The notes beneath the pieces were generated by a model. That model was given only the letters and a program-made list of their open reading frames with translations. It was not told where the DNA came from and ran no database searches. A stretch of DNA of 5,519 nt from Gemmatimonas phototrophica. GTDB lineage: Bacteria; Gemmatimonadota; Gemmatimonadetes; Gemmatimonadales; Gemmatimonadaceae. Below, piece after piece: positions 1 through 5,519 of this stretch; the first letter of the stretch is position 1; each line of letters opens with the position of its first letter. The stretch spans positions 1-5,519 of the forward strand of contig CAMBRJ010000229.1 of assembly GCA_945870175.1 (NCBI GenBank), read 5' to 3'. The position numbers and the translations under genes were made by a program.

Positions 1-486
1 CAGTGGAATCGCCTCGATTTGACCCTTCAGGAACTCGATGTTGGGAATTCCGGCCTCGGCGGCGTTTCGTCGCGCCAGGGCGAGCATGTCGTCGGTCATA
101 TCGAGGCCGTACGCCTTGCCGGTGGGCCCAACCCGTCGCGCTGACAGAATCACGTCAATGCCACCGCCCGATCCCAGATCGAGCACGACCTGTCCGGTCT
201 CGAGCTGCGCCAGCGCCGTCGGATTGCCGCAGCCCAGCGACGCCAATACAGCGGCGTCGGGCAACTCATCGGTCTCGCCGTTCACGTACAGATTTGACGT
301 AATCGGATCCACCGATCCGTTGAACTCGGTGCCGCCGCAGCAGGAGCTGGTCGGGCCGCAGCCGGAGGCCGACTCGTTGATGTCGAGCACCCGGCGCGCG
401 GCCGCACCGTATTTCTCGCGGACGATCTCCGTGATGTCGGCCGGCGCGGAGGACGTTCGGGGGGTGATGCCGATAGGAGCGGTCAT
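1..486 (-). CDS. arsM: Arsenite S-adenosylmethionine methyltransferase ArsM, 3' end missing
   Basis: Cytosolic enzyme that transfers methyl groups from S-adenosylmethionine to trivalent arsenic, giving methylated and volatile arsenicals. The window holds 162 N-terminal codons without a stop; bacterial ArsM proteins are usually about 260-350 residues. Seen directly: the segment REKYGAAARRVLD (residues 23-35), a cysteine cluster C43, C49, C50 in SGCGPTSSCCGG, the family motif SLGCGNPTALA with C86, the SAM-binding glycine loop LDLGSGGGID (102-111), then GLDMTDDML (127-135). In studied ArsM proteins conserved cysteines bind As(III); C86 and one of the N-terminal group match in position, while the later pair would lie outside the window. 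The ATG at 486 is chosen because GAGG (495-498) sits 8 nt upstream and the protein begins like its family. An in-frame ATG at 549 has no ribosome binding site and would add 21 residues that look unlike ArsM. The gene follows arsR by 94 bp on the same strand, which fits an arsenic-inducible operon. Confidence 0.95.
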   Translation of the reverse strand, partial: MTAPIGITPRTSSAPADITEIVREKYGAAARRVLDINESASGCGPTSSCCGGTEFNGSVDPITSNLYVNGETDELPDAAVLASLGCGNPTALAQLETGQVVLDLGSGGGIDVILSARRVGPTGKAYGLDMTDDMLALARRNAAEAGIPNIEFLKGQIEAIPL

Positions 487-494
487 ATGGTCAG

Positions 495-498
495 CCTC
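495..498 (-). promoter_or_regulatory. Ribosome binding site of arsM
   Basis: GAGG on the minus strand, 8 nt before the ATG at 486. It decides between this start and the upstream in-frame ATG at 549, which lies just after a T-run and a CGCGG stretch and has no purine-rich site. Confidence 0.6.
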
Positions 499-526
499 GA
501 GAGAAAGGATGCAGCCATGGGAAACG

Positions 527-548
527 TGCACCAAAATATCTTGATGCA
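527..548. promoter_or_regulatory. Second ArsR-type operator candidate between arsR and arsM
   Basis: A 22-bp imperfect palindrome with 9 of 11 base pairs matched, outer arms TGCA/TGCA. Read on the minus strand, its core (545-530) is ATCAA-GATATT-TTGGT, matching 9 of 10 defined bases of the ATCAA-N6-TTGAT pattern known for some ArsR operators. It shares the ATCAA half-site with the element in the arsR promoter. It lies 41 bp before the arsM start. No strong -35/-10 pair accompanies it: GATATT inside the core could be a -10, but its -35 would be only a T-rich run. It could control an internal arsM promoter, act as an auxiliary ArsR site, or be a chance palindrome. Confidence 0.45.
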
Positions 549-580
549 TATCCGCGAAAAAAAAGAGACTGGCGGTGCGG

Positions 581-916
581 CTACCCGCAGCAGCGACCGA
601 GAACGGTCAGCGTGTGGTGTCCCGCCGCGCGCGGCGAGGCCAACGTGTGCACGATGTCGTGGGCTTCGGTGAGGGCGTCAGGGACCAGCGTGTAGTACGA
701 CCAACGCCCGTCCTTCCGGTCGGTCACGAGGCCCGCCTCTTTGAGCACCTTGAGGTGAAAGGAGAGGCGGGACTGCGCCACATCCAATGCCGCCTGCAAA
801 TCGCAGACGCACCGCTCGCCATCGCCCAACATCTGGACGACCGCAAGCCGAGTCTCGTCGGAGAGGGCGTGGAAGATGCTCGTGGAGCGGGACAGATTGA
901 GCGGCATCGTCGTCAT
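581..916 (-). CDS. arsR: ArsR/SmtB-family arsenic-responsive transcriptional repressor
   Basis: Dimeric winged-helix repressor that leaves DNA when it binds As(III), controlling itself and the downstream arsM. With the start at 916 it has 111 residues, typical for the family. Seen directly: FHALSDETRLAVVQML (helices 1-2), the metal-site motif ERCVCDL with C36 and C38, the recognition-helix region QSRLSFHLKVLKEAGL (48-63), and the wing DRKDGRWSYYTL (66-77). The protein ends in GRCCG, adding C109 and C110. The open frame runs on to a GTG at 1003, but that stretch crosses the promoter and operator and is probably not translated. ATG codons at 928, 916 and 907 are the realistic choices. I prefer 916 because the predicted transcription start falls at about 916-917, which would make the mRNA leaderless; no clear Shine-Dalgarno sequence precedes any of the three. 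The neighbouring arsM supports arsenic, rather than zinc or cadmium, as the inducer. Confidence 0.92.
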   Translation of the reverse strand: MTTMPLNLSRSTSIFHALSDETRLAVVQMLGDGERCVCDLQAALDVAQSRLSFHLKVLKEAGLVTDRKDGRWSYYTLVPDALTEAHDIVHTLASPRAAGHHTLTVLGRCCG

Positions 917-923
917 ACCGTGA

Positions 924-951
924 ATCATATCAGAAAAAGTTGATGGGTCAA
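924..951 (-). promoter_or_regulatory. Sigma70-type promoter of arsR(-arsM)
   Basis: On the minus strand, TTGACC (951-946) as -35, a 16-bp spacer, and TATGAT (929-924) as -10. Each hexamer differs from the consensus at one position. Transcription should begin near 917-916, at or next to the preferred arsR ATG. The spacer is filled by an ArsR-like operator, so bound repressor would block polymerase. Confidence 0.7.
929..944. promoter_or_regulatory. ArsR operator in the arsR promoter
   Basis: On the plus strand ATCAG-AAAAAG-TTGAT, matching 9 of 10 defined bases of the ATCAA-N6-TTGAT inverted repeat known for ArsR operators. It occupies nearly the whole -35/-10 spacer and shares one base with the -10 hexamer, the classic layout for autorepression by an ArsR/SmtB protein. 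The match and position are seen directly; binding is inferred. Confidence 0.6.
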
Positions 952-957
952 GAGCGG

Positions 958-975
958 CCAGACTGAGCACTCTGG
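958..975. repeat. Short inverted repeat between arsR and the Bax inhibitor-like gene
   Basis: CCAGA and TCTGG form perfect 5-bp arms around 8 bp, with two further inner pairs after one mismatch (7 of 9 pairs). It lies in the 108-bp divergent region, just upstream of the arsR -35 and about 50 bp before the Bax inhibitor-like gene. It may be a regulator site for that gene or chance; its sequence differs from the ArsR-like elements. No good promoter for the plus-strand gene was recognised here. Confidence 0.25.
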
Positions 976-1024
976 GGTATCTTGCCTCCGTACGCTGATT
1001 CACCTCTTCCGACGACGATCGACT

Positions 1025-1774
1025 ATGCGCACTACGAATCCCGTCCTGTCCCGCTTGGCCGACGCGGCACGTGCCACCGCCGCTGGCTCGCGCTCGGGTT
1101 CCATGACCACCGCCGGCGTGGCGGGCAAGGCTGCGATCCTGCTCGCGGTCGTGCTCTTCTCGGCCGCGGTCACCTGGCAGCAGTTTGCCACCGGTAACCT
1201 CGACATGCTCATGCCCGCCATGCTGTTGGGCGGCATCGGCGGTCTCATCGTCGGCATGATCACCAGCTTCCGGCCGCAGACGGCGCCATGGAGCGCGCCG
1301 ATCTACGCCTCGCTACAGGGCATCTTCCTGGGCGCGGTCTCGGCGCTCTACAACCTGCGCTTCGCGGGACTGCCGCAGCAGGCCGTGTTGCTCACGTTCG
1401 GCGTGGCCGCCTCGGTGTTCCTGCTGTATCGCTTCAACATCCTGCGCGCCACGGAAGGGTTCAAGCGCATGATGTTCGCCGCCATGATCGGGATCGGCCT
1501 GTTCTATCTCGGCTCGATGCTGCTGTCACTGTTCGGCGTCTCCATCGGATACTTCACCTCGTCCGGCCCGCTCGCGATTGGCATCAACCTCGCCATCGCC
1601 GGTGTCGCGGCGCTCAATCTGGTGCTCGACTTCGATCGCATTGAACAGGGCGTGCAGTCGGGAGCGCCCAAGCAGCTCGAGTGGTTTGCGGCGTTCGGAC
1701 TCATGGTCACGTTGATCTGGCTCTATCTCGAACTCCTGCGCCTGCTCTCGCGTCTGCAGGGACGTCGCAACTAG
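1025..1774 (+). CDS. Bax inhibitor-1/YccA-like (BaxI_1-type) seven-helix membrane protein
   Basis: Integral inner-membrane protein of 249 residues. Seven hydrophobic segments are visible at about 34-52, 58-80, 88-108, 116-136, 149-171, 181-201 and 219-241. The N-terminus MRTTNPVLSR and the C-terminal block ALNLVLDFDRIEQGV...APKQLEWFAAFGLMVTLIWLYLELLRLLS are characteristic of the bacterial Bax inhibitor 1-like family (Pfam BaxI_1). D202 and D204 lie in the region where related TMBIM/YetJ proteins carry acidic residues of a pH-sensitive calcium leak channel. Whether this subfamily conducts calcium is not established, so its role is left open. The ATG at 1025 is chosen because the family typically begins with M-R-x-x-N-P; no clear ribosome binding site precedes it, so initiation is weak or leaderless. 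It is divergent from arsR and convergent with the DUF5916 gene, so it is probably transcribed alone. No functional link to the ars genes is evident. Confidence 0.9.
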   Translation: MRTTNPVLSRLADAARATAAGSRSGSMTTAGVAGKAAILLAVVLFSAAVTWQQFATGNLDMLMPAMLLGGIGGLIVGMITSFRPQTAPWSAPIYASLQGIFLGAVSALYNLRFAGLPQQAVLLTFGVAASVFLLYRFNILRATEGFKRMMFAAMIGIGLFYLGSMLLSLFGVSIGYFTSSGPLAIGINLAIAGVAALNLVLDFDRIEQGVQSGAPKQLEWFAAFGLMVTLIWLYLELLRLLSRLQGRRN

Positions 1775-1796
1775 TCTGCGCGGTTCCGAATGAACA

Positions 1797-1829
1797 AAGC
1801 CCCGGTCGAGCATCGCTCGACCGGGGCTT
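1797..1829. terminator. Bidirectional intrinsic terminator between convergent genes
   Basis: A perfect 15-bp GC-rich stem (1797-1811 pairing with 1815-1829) around the 3-nt loop ATC. It lies 22 bp after the stop of the Bax inhibitor-like gene and 29 bp after the stop of the DUF5916 gene on the other strand. Both sides have pyrimidine/T-rich tails (CTTCTTCGTT rightward, TGTTCATT leftward), interrupted rather than pure T-runs. The convergent arrangement supports termination in both directions. Confidence 0.85.
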
Positions 1830-1858
1830 CTTCGTTCACAGGGCACGATCGCCGCGGG

Positions 1859-4402
1859 TTACTGCACCCGGAACAGATAACTCAGCTTCATGAAGAACTG
1901 ATCGCGCGTGCGCTGCAACCGCTCCGGTCCGGCCGGACGATTGGCCGCCAGCGCGTCACCGTAGCCGAGATACACCACGGTGCCTGGTGACGGCAGATAC
2001 GACAGCAGCACGTCGATGCGGGCGCGGGTGCGCTCGAACGCTGCCGCCCGCGTGAGGGCGCCACTCGCGCTGCGCAGGTAGATCGGCGCCTCGGTGCGCG
2101 TATCGTCACGCAGCGAATCCTGTGTGACTACCGAGCGCTCGCCGATCACACGCACGAAGAACTGCCGCGTGACCTGATACTCGGTGCGGATGCGAGGGGT
2201 GTTGCGCGTGAGGACGCGCGTGCCGTCACTGCGTCGGTCGAACGTATCGTAGTTCCAGGTGGCCGCGACGCGCAGCTGCTCGGTGGGGCGCAGGTTCAGC
2301 GTGTTCTGCAAGCTGAAAATGCGCGACGAGCTCCACTCCTGGAAATTCTCGTCGTAGCCCACGATGCCGAAGCCGCTGTAGCTGAACCGACGGAACTCCG
2401 GCGTGCCGATCGAGAGCACCCAGTCGCGATTGCCGATCTTGGGCGTGCCCGCGTACGCCACCGTGTCGATGCGTCCCGCGCTCCGCGGTTGCAGCAGCAC
2501 GTAGTTCGTGTACAACGACGGGTCATATCCGAACACCTCGAGCAGCAGCTGCGTGCCGATTTGCCAGCCACGCTTGAGTCGGGTGTTCGCGCGCAGGTGC
2601 AGCTGACGATCCTGTGAGCCGTCGCCGTTCACGAAGTTGTCGTACTGATAGCGGCCCAGCATGTACAGCTCGGGGCTGAACAGCTCCACCAACGCTTTGG
2701 GCTTGCCGTAGAAATTCCAGCGATGCGTCGCGGAGATGTTGGCAATGCCCGGGCGTGCGATGAATCCCGACTGGGCGTCGAAGTCCGGGCTGATACCATT
2801 CATGGCGTACCGGGCCACGAAACGGCGACCGTTCCGTGACGCGCTCACGTCGAACAGGGGCGCGCGGCGCATGCCGGTGTCGCTGCTGGTGAAACTGCTC
2901 GCCACCTGACCCTGCAGGTTGTAGATGCCACGCACGAGGCGGCCGTCCACGCCGACCACGCGGTTCCAGCGTTGGCCGTCGATCTTGTCGGTGTACGCAA
3001 TGCCCATGCGACTCTGCGCACCGAGATCGCGCTGCAGGCGCACGATGTTGTACAGCGGCGAATGCGTCTGGCTGAACGACGCGTCCTGGTTGTCCACCGC
3101 CGACAGCACGCCGATATCGAAGCCGCCGTACTTGCCCGTGAGCTTGCTGGCGGCCACCGGCTGCGCGATGCGACGCGTGTAGATCAGCCGGTTCGGGGTT
3201 GTGAACTGCTCCTGACTTTCCAAAAAGAACGGACGTCGCTCGGGAAAGAACACCGCCTGACGCGGATCGTAGGAGAACTGGGTGGCGTCCGCCTCAACCT
3301 GTGAGAAGTCGGGATTCGCCGTGCCGGCGATGGTGAGATTGCTGGTGACGCCCCAGCGTACGCTGCCGCCCAGCTCCGGGCGACCACCGTTATAGTCCCA
3401 CGCCGCGCCGCTCGTGGGGCGTGTGCCGACCGCACTCGACGTGATGGTGGGAATCACGTCGACGGTGAGTCCGCGCCGCAAGTCGCGTAGTCCAGCCAGC
3501 ACACCCGATTGCGCGAGAAAGCTCGCCGCGCCGCGAAGGGCCGGCGTCCACGTCTCTTCGTGCCCAGTGATCTGCACCGTGCGCGCGATATTCAGCTGCC
3601 ATCGCTGCTCGTCGCCGGCGCGGTACCGTAAACTCTTGAACGGGATCGAGAGCTCCACCTGATAGCCAAAATCGGTGAGTTGCCCTTTCGACTTCCACAC
3701 GTAATCGGGGGCGAGATCGGAACTCTCACGCGCCTTGGCCGTGGTACTAGTGAATCCACCACCCAACACCGAGCCGGTTTCGGTGAGCACGCCATCGCTC
3801 TGAATGCCGAAGGGATTCACCGCGAAGACCAGCGCCTGCCGGCTGTCGCTGTACGTGCCCAGGAACAGTTGCACATTGTCGTCGGCCGAGATCTTGTCGC
3901 GGTCGGCGAGCGTGGCCCGCACGCTGCCCGGGGCGGCGAAGGCGCGGATGCCCACGTGCAGTTCCGTCGCGGAGTACCACACCAGCACCTCGGTGCTGTC
4001 CTGCGCCGCGAGGCCATCAGTCGGGAAGAACTGGGAGAATCCGGTCAGCACCGCGGCGTCGGCCCACGCCGGTTCATCGAACCGGCCGTCGACCACCGTC
4101 ACCGCGTCGCGACGCGGGGTGGTCACGGTCAACTGCCCGCGGCGCCCGTGGTACACGGCCCCTGCGTGACGCGAACCACCGGCGGCGCTGTTCGTGGTGG
4201 TGGAGGCCCCGGCGGCCGGCGCCCCGGAAGCCGGAGCGCCCGCCAACGGCGGGGGCGGGGGCACCTGCTGCACGACCTGCAACAGGACAGCGAGTAAGTA
4301 TGACGTGGGCACGTGTGAGCGGGGCGGAATCGGTGGCGAGTAGAGCGGCAAGTTCTGACCCGTCCGGCGTTTTACTGCGATTCGGAAAACTAGCACCTGC
4401 AC
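1859..4402 (-). CDS. DUF5916 outer-membrane protein with N-terminal CBM9-like domain
   Basis: Large protein of up to 847 residues, commonly annotated as a 'carbohydrate binding family 9 domain-containing' or DUF5916 protein. Order of parts: a hydrophobic stretch SYLLAVLLQVVQQV (34-47), probably the core of an export signal; a low-complexity Pro/Ala/Gly/Ser/Thr linker (48-80); a CBM9-like beta-sandwich (about 102-285, with VDGRFDEPAWADA); then DUF5916 (about 310-847) with the hallmark FFPERRPFFLES (385-396) and IYTRRIA (407-413). The C-terminal half has alternating polar and hydrophobic strands and ends FFMKLSYLFRVQ, like an outer-membrane beta-barrel. The biochemical function of DUF5916 is unknown; the CBM9-like fold does not prove sugar binding here. 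The start is uncertain: no ATG opens this frame. The GTG at 4402 gives the longest form with a 33-residue leader before the hydrophobic core; TTG at 4351 and GTG at 4312 are alternatives, the last giving a compact signal peptide. None has a convincing ribosome binding site. It is divergent from the SusC-like gene. Confidence 0.9.
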   Translation of the reverse strand: MQVLVFRIAVKRRTGQNLPLYSPPIPPRSHVPTSYLLAVLLQVVQQVPPPPPLAGAPASGAPAAGASTTTNSAAGGSRHAGAVYHGRRGQLTVTTPRRDAVTVVDGRFDEPAWADAAVLTGFSQFFPTDGLAAQDSTEVLVWYSATELHVGIRAFAAPGSVRATLADRDKISADDNVQLFLGTYSDSRQALVFAVNPFGIQSDGVLTETGSVLGGGFTSTTAKARESSDLAPDYVWKSKGQLTDFGYQVELSIPFKSLRYRAGDEQRWQLNIARTVQITGHEETWTPALRGAASFLAQSGVLAGLRDLRRGLTVDVIPTITSSAVGTRPTSGAAWDYNGGRPELGGSVRWGVTSNLTIAGTANPDFSQVEADATQFSYDPRQAVFFPERRPFFLESQEQFTTPNRLIYTRRIAQPVAASKLTGKYGGFDIGVLSAVDNQDASFSQTHSPLYNIVRLQRDLGAQSRMGIAYTDKIDGQRWNRVVGVDGRLVRGIYNLQGQVASSFTSSDTGMRRAPLFDVSASRNGRRFVARYAMNGISPDFDAQSGFIARPGIANISATHRWNFYGKPKALVELFSPELYMLGRYQYDNFVNGDGSQDRQLHLRANTRLKRGWQIGTQLLLEVFGYDPSLYTNYVLLQPRSAGRIDTVAYAGTPKIGNRDWVLSIGTPEFRRFSYSGFGIVGYDENFQEWSSSRIFSLQNTLNLRPTEQLRVAATWNYDTFDRRSDGTRVLTRNTPRIRTEYQVTRQFFVRVIGERSVVTQDSLRDDTRTEAPIYLRSASGALTRAAAFERTRARIDVLLSYLPSPGTVVYLGYGDALAANRPAGPERLQRTRDQFFMKLSYLFRVQ

Positions 4403-4412
4403 CTGTTGTTCG

Positions 4413-4422
4413 GTGACGTCAC
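4413..4422. repeat. Perfect 10-bp palindrome GTGACGTCAC
   Basis: Self-complementary over all 10 bases, 10 bp upstream of the GTG at 4402 and within the divergent promoter region. It resembles a small operator half-site pair, but no regulator is identified and no second copy was noticed nearby. Confidence 0.35.
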
Positions 4423-4441
4423 GCGCAGGCTCATTCAGCTC

Positions 4442-4453
4442 GCATAGTTATGC
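4442..4453. repeat. Inverted repeat GCATA-GT-TATGC
   Basis: Two perfect 5-bp arms around a 2-bp centre in the middle of the divergent intergenic region, next to its only AT-rich patch (4442-4466), where promoters would be expected. A candidate operator for one or both genes; binding protein unknown. Confidence 0.35.
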
Positions 4454-4571
4454 AACCCCTTATATCCTTCACGCGTTACGTACCCGTCGGACACCGTCGA
4501 GACGATTGTTGCTCCACGGCAGCCGGGTCACTGGCCGCCGCCCGTTGGCGCTCGAGTTCCATCCCACCTAC

Positions 4572-4577
4572 AAGGAG
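4572..4577 (+). promoter_or_regulatory. Ribosome binding site of the SusC-like gene
   Basis: AAGGAG, a near-perfect anti-16S match 8 nt before the ATG at 4586. It is the strongest ribosome binding site in the window and fixes the start of the SusC-like gene. Confidence 0.85.
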
Positions 4578-4585
4578 AACCGCTC

Positions 4586-5519
4586 ATGCAACACCCTTGG
4601 CGTGCCCTGCTGGCATTGGCAGGCACGATCGCGGTAGCCGTTCCGCAAGCCCGCGCGCAAAGCGGGCCCGGAACGCTATCCGTCCGTGTGACTGACGCTG
4701 CGAACCAGCGCCCGGTCGAAGCTGCCCGTGTGTTTCTGGTCGGAACCACCTTCGCCGGTGCCACCGGGGTCGATGGCCGGCTGTCCCTGCGCGGCATTCC
4801 CGCCGCCGAGTACACGATTCGCGTGCTGCGTGTCGGATACACCGAGCAGACGAAGCGCGTACCGATCGCGGCCGGTCAAACGGTCACCCTCGAGTTTGCG
4901 ATGGCCACGGCGGCCGTCAACCTCGCCGCCGTTGTCACCACGGCCACTGGTGAACAGCGCCGCGTGGAAATCGGCAACGCGACCGCCAACATCGATGTGT
5001 CGAAGGTGCTCGAGGCGGCGCCCGTGTCGAACTTGAGCGACTTGCTCAACTCGCGCGCCCCCGGCGTCACGGTCACGAGTGGTTCGCAGACCGGCACCGG
5101 TTCGCGCATCCGCGTGCGTGGTATGAACTCGGTCAGCTTGTCCAACGAGCCGATCTGGATCATCGACGGCATTCGTATGACCAGCGATAATGCGGCGTTC
5201 AACACGGCCACCGGCAGCGGCGGCACGACGGGTGGCAACAACGCCAGCCGCGTGGGCGACCTGAATCCGGAAGAGATCGAGAACATCGAAATCGTGAAGG
5301 GACCGTCGGCCGCCACGCTGTACGGCACCGACGCCGCCAATGGGGTCATTCTGGTCACGACCAAAAAGGGTCGTGCCGGTGCCGCCCGCTGGAACGTGTA
5401 TGGTGAAGGCGGCACGTTGTTCGACAAGAACTACTATCCGTCGGCCTACAGCCTCTTTGCGAAAACGGGCACGTCAGGCGTGTCGTCGCGTACGAACGGC
5501 TGCAGTCTGCAGTCGGTCG
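4586..5519 (+). CDS. SusC/RagA-family TonB-linked outer-membrane protein, 3' end missing
   Basis: TonB-dependent outer-membrane transporter that imports a ligand, often glycans or peptides in this family, using energy passed from TonB-ExbBD. Only 311 N-terminal codons are present; full proteins are about 950-1100 residues, so nearly all of the barrel lies beyond the window. Parts in order: a signal peptide with hydrophobic core LLALAGTIAVAV and probable cleavage after A-R-A (residue 24); a carboxypeptidase-regulatory-like beta domain (about 30-107); a TonB-box-like stretch LAAVVTTATG (113-122); the plug domain (about 125-262) with LLNSRAPGV and IRVRGMNS; and the SusC/RagA signature GPSAATLYGTDAANGVILVT (239-258). 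A Gly/Thr/Asn-rich loop (209-220) interrupts the plug. The ATG at 4586 is preceded by AAGGAG at ideal spacing. No SusD-like lipoprotein is seen; one might follow downstream. The substrate cannot be read from this fragment. Confidence 0.95.
   Translation, partial: MQHPWRALLALAGTIAVAVPQARAQSGPGTLSVRVTDAANQRPVEAARVFLVGTTFAGATGVDGRLSLRGIPAAEYTIRVLRVGYTEQTKRVPIAAGQTVTLEFAMATAAVNLAAVVTTATGEQRRVEIGNATANIDVSKVLEAAPVSNLSDLLNSRAPGVTVTSGSQTGTGSRIRVRGMNSVSLSNEPIWIIDGIRMTSDNAAFNTATGSGGTTGGNNASRVGDLNPEEIENIEIVKGPSAATLYGTDAANGVILVTTKKGRAGAARWNVYGEGGTLFDKNYYPSAYSLFAKTGTSGVSSRTNGCSLQSV

Larger units (their letters stand above)
4403..4585. promoter_or_regulatory. Divergent intergenic region between the DUF5916 and SusC-like genes
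   Basis: This 183-bp gap must hold the plus-strand promoter of the SusC-like gene and probably the minus-strand promoter of the DUF5916 gene. I see no convincing -35/-10 pair: TATATC at 4461-4466 could be a plus-strand -10 but lacks a -35 at the right distance. Two short palindromes are present (listed separately). The right end, before the ribosome binding site, is GC-rich without visible structure. Confidence 0.4.

Noticed and set aside
38..544. A 168-codon plus-strand open frame over arsM
   Set aside because: The minus strand encodes an unmistakable ArsM with SAM-binding and cysteine motifs across the same bases.
557..589. Possible terminator after arsR: hairpin TGCGG-CTAC-CCGCA at 576-589 and a run of eight T on the minus strand (564-557)
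   Set aside because: The stem is only 5 bp, overlaps the arsR stop codon, and lies 11 nt from the T-run, too far for an intrinsic terminator. Weak attenuation cannot be excluded.
978..983. TATCTT as a -10 for the Bax inhibitor-like gene
   Set aside because: No acceptable -35 lies 16-18 bp upstream, so it is not listed as a promoter.
917..1003. N-terminal extension of ArsR from the GTG at 1003
   Set aside because: It would make the protein 29 residues longer than family norm and run through the strong promoter and operator of the same gene.
3680..4297. A 205-codon plus-strand open frame opposite the DUF5916 gene
   Set aside because: Its product is rich in Arg, Gly and His with no domain, as expected from the reverse strand of a GC-rich gene; the minus-strand frame has clear CBM9-like and DUF5916 motifs.
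4876..5427. A 183-codon open frame on the minus strand inside the SusC-like gene
   Set aside because: It is antisense to a well-supported coding region with clear SusC/RagA motifs; such frames are common in GC-rich DNA, and its protein shows no recognisable domain.

Overview
The window is an ordinary-looking piece of a high-GC bacterial chromosome with five protein genes, two of them cut by the window edges. The combination of a SusC/RagA-type TonB-dependent outer-membrane protein with a DUF5916/CBM9-like outer-membrane protein, in DNA this GC-rich, points to Gemmatimonadota (Gemmatimonas-like). A high-GC Bacteroidota/Rhodothermota or Acidobacteriota relative is possible. This is inferred from gene content; there is no rRNA or other marker to settle it.

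Left part (1-951, minus strand): an arsenic-resistance unit read leftward. An ArsR-family repressor (arsR) is followed after 94 bp by an arsenite S-adenosylmethionine methyltransferase (arsM), whose 3' end lies beyond base 1. A good sigma70-type promoter precedes arsR. An ATCAA-N6-TTGAT-like inverted repeat fills its -35/-10 spacer, as expected for an autorepressing ArsR. A second such element, inside a 22-bp palindrome, lies between arsR and arsM. The predicted transcription start falls almost on the arsR start codon, so the arsR message may be leaderless.

Middle (1025-1774, plus strand): a seven-helix Bax inhibitor-1/YccA-like membrane protein, divergent from arsR. It converges on the next gene, and a 15-bp perfect hairpin between the two stop codons probably terminates both.

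Right part (1859-5519): a divergent pair of envelope genes. On the minus strand is an 847-residue DUF5916 protein with an N-terminal CBM9-like domain and a C-terminal beta-barrel-like region. On the plus strand is the first 311 residues of a SusC/RagA-like TonB-dependent receptor with signal peptide, carboxypeptidase-regulatory-like domain, plug and SusC/RagA signature. They share a 183-bp intergenic region with two short palindromes. Both products are expected at the outer membrane, but nothing here identifies a substrate, and no SusD partner is in the window.

I found no tRNA, rRNA, CRISPR array, insertion sequence or phage gene, and no convincing new system. The most interesting points are the two-operator layout of the ars unit and the two separate cysteine clusters in its ArsR.
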